Shown: in pieces, positions 58,374-62,401 of the stretch | How the letters are laid out: the number at the start of each line of letters is the position of its first letter | How positions within the stretch are numbered: the stretch's first letter is position 1 | Source of the DNA: an uncultured Oscillospiraceae bacterium | GTDB lineage: Bacteria > Bacillota > Clostridia > Oscillospirales > Acutalibacteraceae | Reading direction: 5' to 3' | Assembly (NCBI GenBank): GCA_949293315.1 | Contig: CASFCH010000063.1 | Span: 1-62,401, forward strand | Length of the DNA stretch: 62,401 nt | Program-made: the position numbers and the translations under genes | Notes under the pieces: generated by a model | What the model was told of the DNA's origin: nothing | The model's database searches: none | Seen by the model: the letters and a program-made list of their open reading frames with translations, nothing else

Positions 58374-59668
58374 GCCGGGTCACCGTCGTCGGGGCCGGGC
58401 TCGCCGGATGTGAGGCCGCCTGGCACTTGGCGCATCGGGGGATCCCGGTTACGCTGGTGGAGATGAAGCCGGTCCGCTACTCCCCCGCGCACCACAGCGA
58501 GGGGTTTGCGGAGCTCGTCTGCTCCAACTCCCTCAAGGCGGAGCGCCTCGCCTCTGCGGGCGGACTGCTCAAGGCGGAGATGAAGCGCCTCGGCTCCCTG
58601 CTGGTGGACTGCGCCTACCGCTGCCGCGTGCCGGCCGGCGGGGCGCTGGCCGTGGACCGGGACGAATTTTCCCGCCTGGTCACGCAGGAGATTTTGAACT
58701 GCCCGAATATCACCGTAGAGCGCCGCGAGGCCACGGAAATTCCGGCGGGGGATGTGATCATCGCGGCGGGGCCGCTCGCCTCGGACGCGCTCTCCGCCGA
58801 AATTCAGAAGCTCTGCGGGCGGGAACTGAGTTTTTACGATGCCGCCGCGCCCATTGTCACCGCGGAGAGTCTGGATATGGCCCGCGCCTTTACCCAGTCG
58901 CGCTATGACCGGGGCGATGCGGACGACTATATCAACTGCCCGATGGACCGGGAGGAATACGAAAAATTCTATGAGGAACTGATCCGCGCCCGCACGGCGC
59001 AGCTCCACGATTTTGACGTATACGAGGGCTGTATGCCCATCGAGGTCATGGCCAAACGCGGGGCGGACACCATGCGCTTCGGTCCGCTCAAGCCGGTCGG
59101 CCTGCGCGATCCCGCCACCGGAAAGCGCCCGTGGGCGGTGCTCCAGCTGCGCAAGGAGAACACCGCCGGCACACTCTACAACCTGGTGGGCTTCCAGACC
59201 AATCTGGCCTTTCCGGAGCAGAAGCGCGTGTTCGGCATGATCCCGGCGCTTAAAAATGCGCAGTTTGTGCGCTACGGCGTGATGCACCGCAATACCTTTC
59301 TCAATTCCCCGCAGGTTTTGAATGCGGACTTTACCCTGCGTGTACAGCCGCGCATTGCCTTTGCCGGCCAGATCACCGGGGTGGAGGGATATATGGAGTC
59401 CGCCTGCTCCGGCATTCTGGCCGCGTACCATATGGCGCGCCGGATTCGGGGGCTTCAGCCGGTCCGCTTCCCGAATACGACCATGTGCGGTGCGCTCTCC
59501 GCGTACATTTCCGCCTCCCCGGCAAAAAATTTCCAGCCGATGGGGGCAAATTTTGGTATAATAGAACCGTTGGAACGTCAGATCCGCGATAAACAGCAGC
59601 GCTATACGGCGCTCGCCGAGCGGTCGCTGGAGACTTTGGATCATATTTTACAGGAGGGTCGGGCATGA
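58370..59668 (+). CDS. trmFO: Methylenetetrahydrofolate-tRNA (uracil-5-)-methyltransferase TrmFO
   Basis: A 432-residue FAD- and folate-dependent enzyme making 5-methyluridine 54 in tRNA. The FAD-binding VVGAGLAGCEAAWHLA (about 6-21), ELVCSNSLKAE (about 48-58), CPMDREEYEKFYEEL (about 190) and the conserved NTTMCGALSAYI (about 369) are present. It lies in the usual dprA-topA-trmFO order. A TGG-TATAAT at 59554-59562 inside the gene could be a weak promoter for plsX onward. Confidence 0.96.
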   Translation: MSRVTVVGAGLAGCEAAWHLAHRGIPVTLVEMKPVRYSPAHHSEGFAELVCSNSLKAERLASAGGLLKAEMKRLGSLLVDCAYRCRVPAGGALAVDRDEFSRLVTQEILNCPNITVERREATEIPAGDVIIAAGPLASDALSAEIQKLCGRELSFYDAAAPIVTAESLDMARAFTQSRYDRGDADDYINCPMDREEYEKFYEELIRARTAQLHDFDVYEGCMPIEVMAKRGADTMRFGPLKPVGLRDPATGKRPWAVLQLRKENTAGTLYNLVGFQTNLAFPEQKRVFGMIPALKNAQFVRYGVMHRNTFLNSPQVLNADFTLRVQPRIAFAGQITGVEGYMESACSGILAAYHMARRIRGLQPVRFPNTTMCGALSAYISASPAKNFQPMGANFGIIEPLERQIRDKQQRYTALAERSLETLDHILQEGRA

Positions 59669-60678
59669 CTATCATCGTAGACGCCTACGGCGGGGATCAC
59701 GCGCCGCTGGAAATTTTGAAAGGGGCCTGCCGCGCGCGCGACGAGCTCGGGGTGACCGTCACCCTCACGGGCAGTGAGAGCGGCATCCGCACCTGCGCGC
59801 AGGAGAACGGCCTGTCACTGGAGGGGATGGAGATCCTCGGCGCGCCGGACGTGATCTCCATGGAGGATGATCCGATGGAGATCCGCCGCTCCAAGTCCAA
59901 CAGCTCCATGGCCGTGGGTCTGCGTGTGCTTGCGGCCGGGGAGGGGGATGCCTTCGTATCCGCCGGCAGCACCGGGGCGCTCGTCGTGGGCTCCACCTTT
60001 ATCGTCAAGCGGATCAAGGGGGTTCGCCGCGCGGCGATCGCGAGCATCATGCCGTCCGACACCGTGCCGTTCCTGATGCTCGACTGCGGCGCCAACGCCG
60101 AGTGCCGCCCGGAGGCGCTGCTCCAGTTTGCCGTGATGGGCGATCTGTACATGAAACACGTCATGGGTGTGAAAGACCCGCGCGTGGCGCTGGCCAATAT
60201 CGGCACGGAGTCCACCAAGGGCGGCGAACTCCAGCGGGAGGCATACCGGATGCTCTCAGACTGCGGACTGTTCCATTTTACCGGCAATATCGAGGCGCGC
60301 CAGATCCCGTTTGGCGGGGCAGACGTCGTGGTGGCGGACGGCTTTACCGGCAATATGCTGCTGAAGATGTACGAGGGCGCGGCCGCCGCCATGATGAAGA
60401 ATATCAAGGAGATTTTTACAAAGAGTACGAAGACCAAGCTCGGCTTCCTGATGGTCAAGGGCGGGCTTGTCGACTTTAAGAAAAAGATGGACTACACGGA
60501 GTTTGGCGGCGCGCCGCTGCTGGGCATTACCCGCCCGGTGATCAAGGCGCACGGATCCTCCAAGGCGAAGGGCTTTTTCAGCGCCATCCGCCAGGCCGTG
60601 CAGACGGTGGAAAAGGACGTCTGCGGCGAGATCGCACGCAATATGCCGCGTTCGTCCGAGGAAGCAAAGGAGGACTGA
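59665..60678 (+). CDS. plsX: Phosphate acyltransferase PlsX
   Basis: A 337-residue peripheral membrane enzyme that turns acyl-ACP into acyl-phosphate, the first step of phospholipid synthesis with PlsY. Recognisable blocks are VDAYGGDHAPLEI (about 4-16), SNSSMAVGLRVLA (about 78), FVSAGSTGALV (about 95-105) and LLGITRPVIKAHGSS (about 287). The ATG overlaps the trmFO stop by 4 bases. No acpP lies between plsX and rnc, where many Clostridia have one. Confidence 0.96.
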   Translation: MTIIVDAYGGDHAPLEILKGACRARDELGVTVTLTGSESGIRTCAQENGLSLEGMEILGAPDVISMEDDPMEIRRSKSNSSMAVGLRVLAAGEGDAFVSAGSTGALVVGSTFIVKRIKGVRRAAIASIMPSDTVPFLMLDCGANAECRPEALLQFAVMGDLYMKHVMGVKDPRVALANIGTESTKGGELQREAYRMLSDCGLFHFTGNIEARQIPFGGADVVVADGFTGNMLLKMYEGAAAAMMKNIKEIFTKSTKTKLGFLMVKGGLVDFKKKMDYTEFGGAPLLGITRPVIKAHGSSKAKGFFSAIRQAVQTVEKDVCGEIARNMPRSSEEAKED

Positions 60679-60683
60679 GTGAG

Positions 60684-61367
60684 ATGAAGGATCTGAGCGG
60701 ATTTGAAGAGGAGATCCACTATACATTCCGCGACAAGTCCCTCCTCCTCACGGCGCTGACGCACTCGTCCTACGCCAACGAGCAGCCCGATAAGCCGCCG
60801 TATAATGAGCGGCTCGAGTTTTTGGGCGACTCCGTGCTCGGCGTGGTGACGGCGGATTATCTCTTCCACACCTATCCGAATGAGCCGGAGGGGGAGCTGA
60901 CGCGCCGCCGGGCCGAGCTCGTGTGCGAGGATTCGCTGTTCGCGTTTGCCAAGGAGATCCATCTGGGCGACTATATGCGCCTTGGCAGGGGCGAAGAACG
61001 CACCCACGGACGGGAGCGCCCCTCCATTCTGGCGGATGCGTTTGAGGCGGTGATCGCCGCGATCTATGAGGACGCGGGAATCGAGCGCGCACGGGAGCAC
61101 ATCCTCCGGTTTTTAAAGGCGCACAAGGACCTGAACAACAAGAAAAAGGACTATAAGACGATGATCCAGGAGGTCATCCAGCAGAACCGGGAGGAAAAGC
61201 TCGAGTACGTCCTCGCGCACGAGAGCGGACCGGACCATGACAAGCGCTTTGTCGTGGAGCTGCACCTGAACTCCAACGTCATCGGCACGGGCGAGGGCAG
61301 GAGCAAAAAGCACGCCGAGCAGGAGGCCGCCCATGAGGCGCTGCGCCTGATGGGTCTGGAAAAATAA
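60684..61367 (+). CDS. rnc: Ribonuclease III
   Basis: A 227-residue double-strand RNA endonuclease for rRNA and mRNA processing. The nuclease signature NERLEFLGDSVLGVV (about 41-55) includes the metal-binding Glu and Asp. DAFEAVIAAIYEDAG (about 118-132) supplies the second set. A dsRNA-binding domain (about 155-225) ends the protein. AAGGAGG precedes the start by a few bases. It is co-transcribed with plsX. Confidence 0.97.
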   Translation: MKDLSGFEEEIHYTFRDKSLLLTALTHSSYANEQPDKPPYNERLEFLGDSVLGVVTADYLFHTYPNEPEGELTRRRAELVCEDSLFAFAKEIHLGDYMRLGRGEERTHGRERPSILADAFEAVIAAIYEDAGIERAREHILRFLKAHKDLNNKKKDYKTMIQEVIQQNREEKLEYVLAHESGPDHDKRFVVELHLNSNVIGTGEGRSKKHAEQEAAHEALRLMGLEK

Positions 61368-61408
61368 CGTAAAAACGCACTGATGTAAGAATAAAGGCTG
61401 GTTCACGG

Positions 61409-62401
61409 ATGTTTTTAAAGTCACTGGAAATGCAGGGGTTCAAATCGTTCCCCGATAAAACGGTGCTGGGGTTTGAGAAGGGCATCACCGCCGTCGTCGG
61501 CCCGAACGGCAGCGGCAAGAGCAACATCTCCGATGCCGTCCGCTGGGTGCTGGGCGAGAAGTCCAGCAGGAGCCTGCGCGGCTCCAAGATGGAGGACGTC
61601 ATCTTCAGCGGCACGCAGGGGCGGCGCGCGCAGGGCTTTGCGCAGGTCACGCTCACGCTGGATAATACGGACCGCTCCGTCCCCGGTCACGAGGAGCGGG
61701 AGATCTCCGTGACCCGCCGGTACTACCGGTCCGGCAACAGCGAATATCTCATCAACGGGGAAAACGTCCGGCTGAAGGATATCGAGGAGCTGTTCATGGA
61801 TACGGGCCTCGGCTCGGACGGCTACTCCATGGTCGGGCAGGGGCGGATCGAGGACATCATCTCCTCTCGATCGACAGACCGGCGCGATATGTTCGACGAG
61901 GCGGCCGGGATCGCTCACTTCCGCGCCCGCCGCACGGACGCACAGCGCCGCCTCTCCCAGGCGGAGGAGAATCTGGTCCGCCTGCGGGATATCATGGGCG
62001 AGCTTGAGAGCCGGATCGGCCCCCTAAAGGAGCAGAGTGAGAAGGCCCAGCGCTATCTGATTCTGGCGCAGGAGCGCAGGGATCTGGAAATCGGACTGCT
62101 GCTGCGCTCGGCCGAGTCTGCAAATGAAGAACTCACCAAAAGCGCGGAAAAGCTGGAGATCGCCGCCGCTCAGCACCGCCAGGCCGACGACGAGCTGGCC
62201 GGGATTGAAAAGCGGATCGAGGACAGCATTGCGCTCACACAGTCCATGAACGCGCAGATCGACGAGATCCGCCGCAGCGGCTCCCACATCGATGAGGAGA
62301 TCGCGCGGATCGAGGGCCTGATCGCCGTGGACCGCAATTCCATTGAGCACAACAATGAGACGATCGAGCGTGTGCAGCGGGATAAGGACTCCGCCGCCCC
62401 C
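61409..62401 (+). CDS. smc: Chromosome segregation protein SMC (5' part)
   Basis: The first 331 codons of a condensin ATPase that organises the chromosome. MFLKSLEMQGFKSFPDKT opens the head domain. Walker A is GPNGSGKSN (about 32-40), the Q-loop and R-loop regions follow, and EAAGIAHFR (about 165) ends the N-terminal head. From about residue 170 a long coiled coil begins and continues past the window edge, so the gene is cut off by the window, not broken. The plsX-rnc-smc order is standard. Confidence 0.97.
   Translation, partial: MFLKSLEMQGFKSFPDKTVLGFEKGITAVVGPNGSGKSNISDAVRWVLGEKSSRSLRGSKMEDVIFSGTQGRRAQGFAQVTLTLDNTDRSVPGHEEREISVTRRYYRSGNSEYLINGENVRLKDIEELFMDTGLGSDGYSMVGQGRIEDIISSRSTDRRDMFDEAAGIAHFRARRTDAQRRLSQAEENLVRLRDIMGELESRIGPLKEQSEKAQRYLILAQERRDLEIGLLLRSAESANEELTKSAEKLEIAAAQHRQADDELAGIEKRIEDSIALTQSMNAQIDEIRRSGSHIDEEIARIEGLIAVDRNSIEHNNETIERVQRDKDSAAP

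Noticed and set aside
1-62401. tRNA or rRNA genes, CRISPR arrays, restriction-modification or other defence genes
   Set aside because: None was recognised on either strand by eye; a covariance-model scan would be decisive for tRNAs and small RNAs.

Overview
The window is chromosomal DNA from a Gram-positive anaerobe of the class Clostridia, most like the Oscillospirales/Ruminococcaceae group. This is inferred from the moderately high GC content, purine-rich Shine-Dalgarno (SD) sequences, Firmicutes-type gene orders (rimP-nusA-ylxR-ylxQ-infB-rbfA; rplU-prp-rpmA; infC-rpmI-rplT; dprA-topA-trmFO), an L27 with the Prp-cleaved leader, and recB-free housekeeping blocks typical of that class. No species can be named from the sequence alone. 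No tRNA, rRNA, CRISPR array or intact transposon was found.

Layout. 1-700: no gene, two copies of a short hairpin repeat and a terminator. 0.7-2.7 kb (minus): a YtrA-type GntR repressor with its ABC exporter. 2.8-6.9 kb: a GPH-type sugar symporter coupled to a zinc-ribbon membrane protein, a HAD phosphatase and a GtrA-domain protein. 7.0-14.9 kb (plus): a long translation/RNA operon (rimP, nusA, ylxR, ylxQ, infB, rbfA, a DHH phosphoesterase, truB, ribF), followed by rpsO and pnp with structured leaders. 18-22.5 kb: small accessory genes (a kinase-like protein without obvious catalytic residues, membrane proteins, an MFS carrier, a flavin reductase). 22.6-30.7 kb: a complete arginine cluster, argG-H-C-J-B-D-F, behind a promoter with an ARG-box-like site. 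It encodes the acetyl-cycle route from glutamate to arginine except argA, which bifunctional ArgJ can replace.

30.8-32.6 kb is a lower-GC patch that looks acquired: a decayed serine-recombinase tail, a NimA-like flavoprotein gene behind a promoter plus intrinsic terminator (probable attenuation), and a GAP/LysE-like membrane protein. 32.8-38.8 kb holds accessory enzymes: a HELGH metallopeptidase, an MFS carrier, a peptidase E-like hydrolase, a cytidine-deaminase-like protein overlapping an EEP phosphatase, and an HD hydrolase. 38.8-46.5 kb: hisS-aspS, MgtC, a second NimA-like protein, two intergenic repeat elements, rplU-prp-rpmA with an L21 leader, and minD-mgsA. 46.7-52.5 kb (minus): dut, maf, mreB, mreC, mreD and mrdA (cell shape and elongation). 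52.6-62.4 kb (plus): infC-rpmI-rplT, a SpoU methyltransferase, dprA-topA-trmFO-plsX-rnc and the 5' part of smc, which runs off the window.

The most unusual direct observations are SD-positioned non-canonical start codons: ACG for the HAD phosphatase, ATC for MinD, and the expected ATT for infC. Others are the attenuator in front of the NimA-like gene, the recombinase remnant beside it, the deaminase/EEP pair, an orphan minus-strand terminator upstream of hisS, and two classes of intergenic palindromic repeat. Most of the window is ordinary housekeeping sequence, and I do not see a clear new defence or mobile system.
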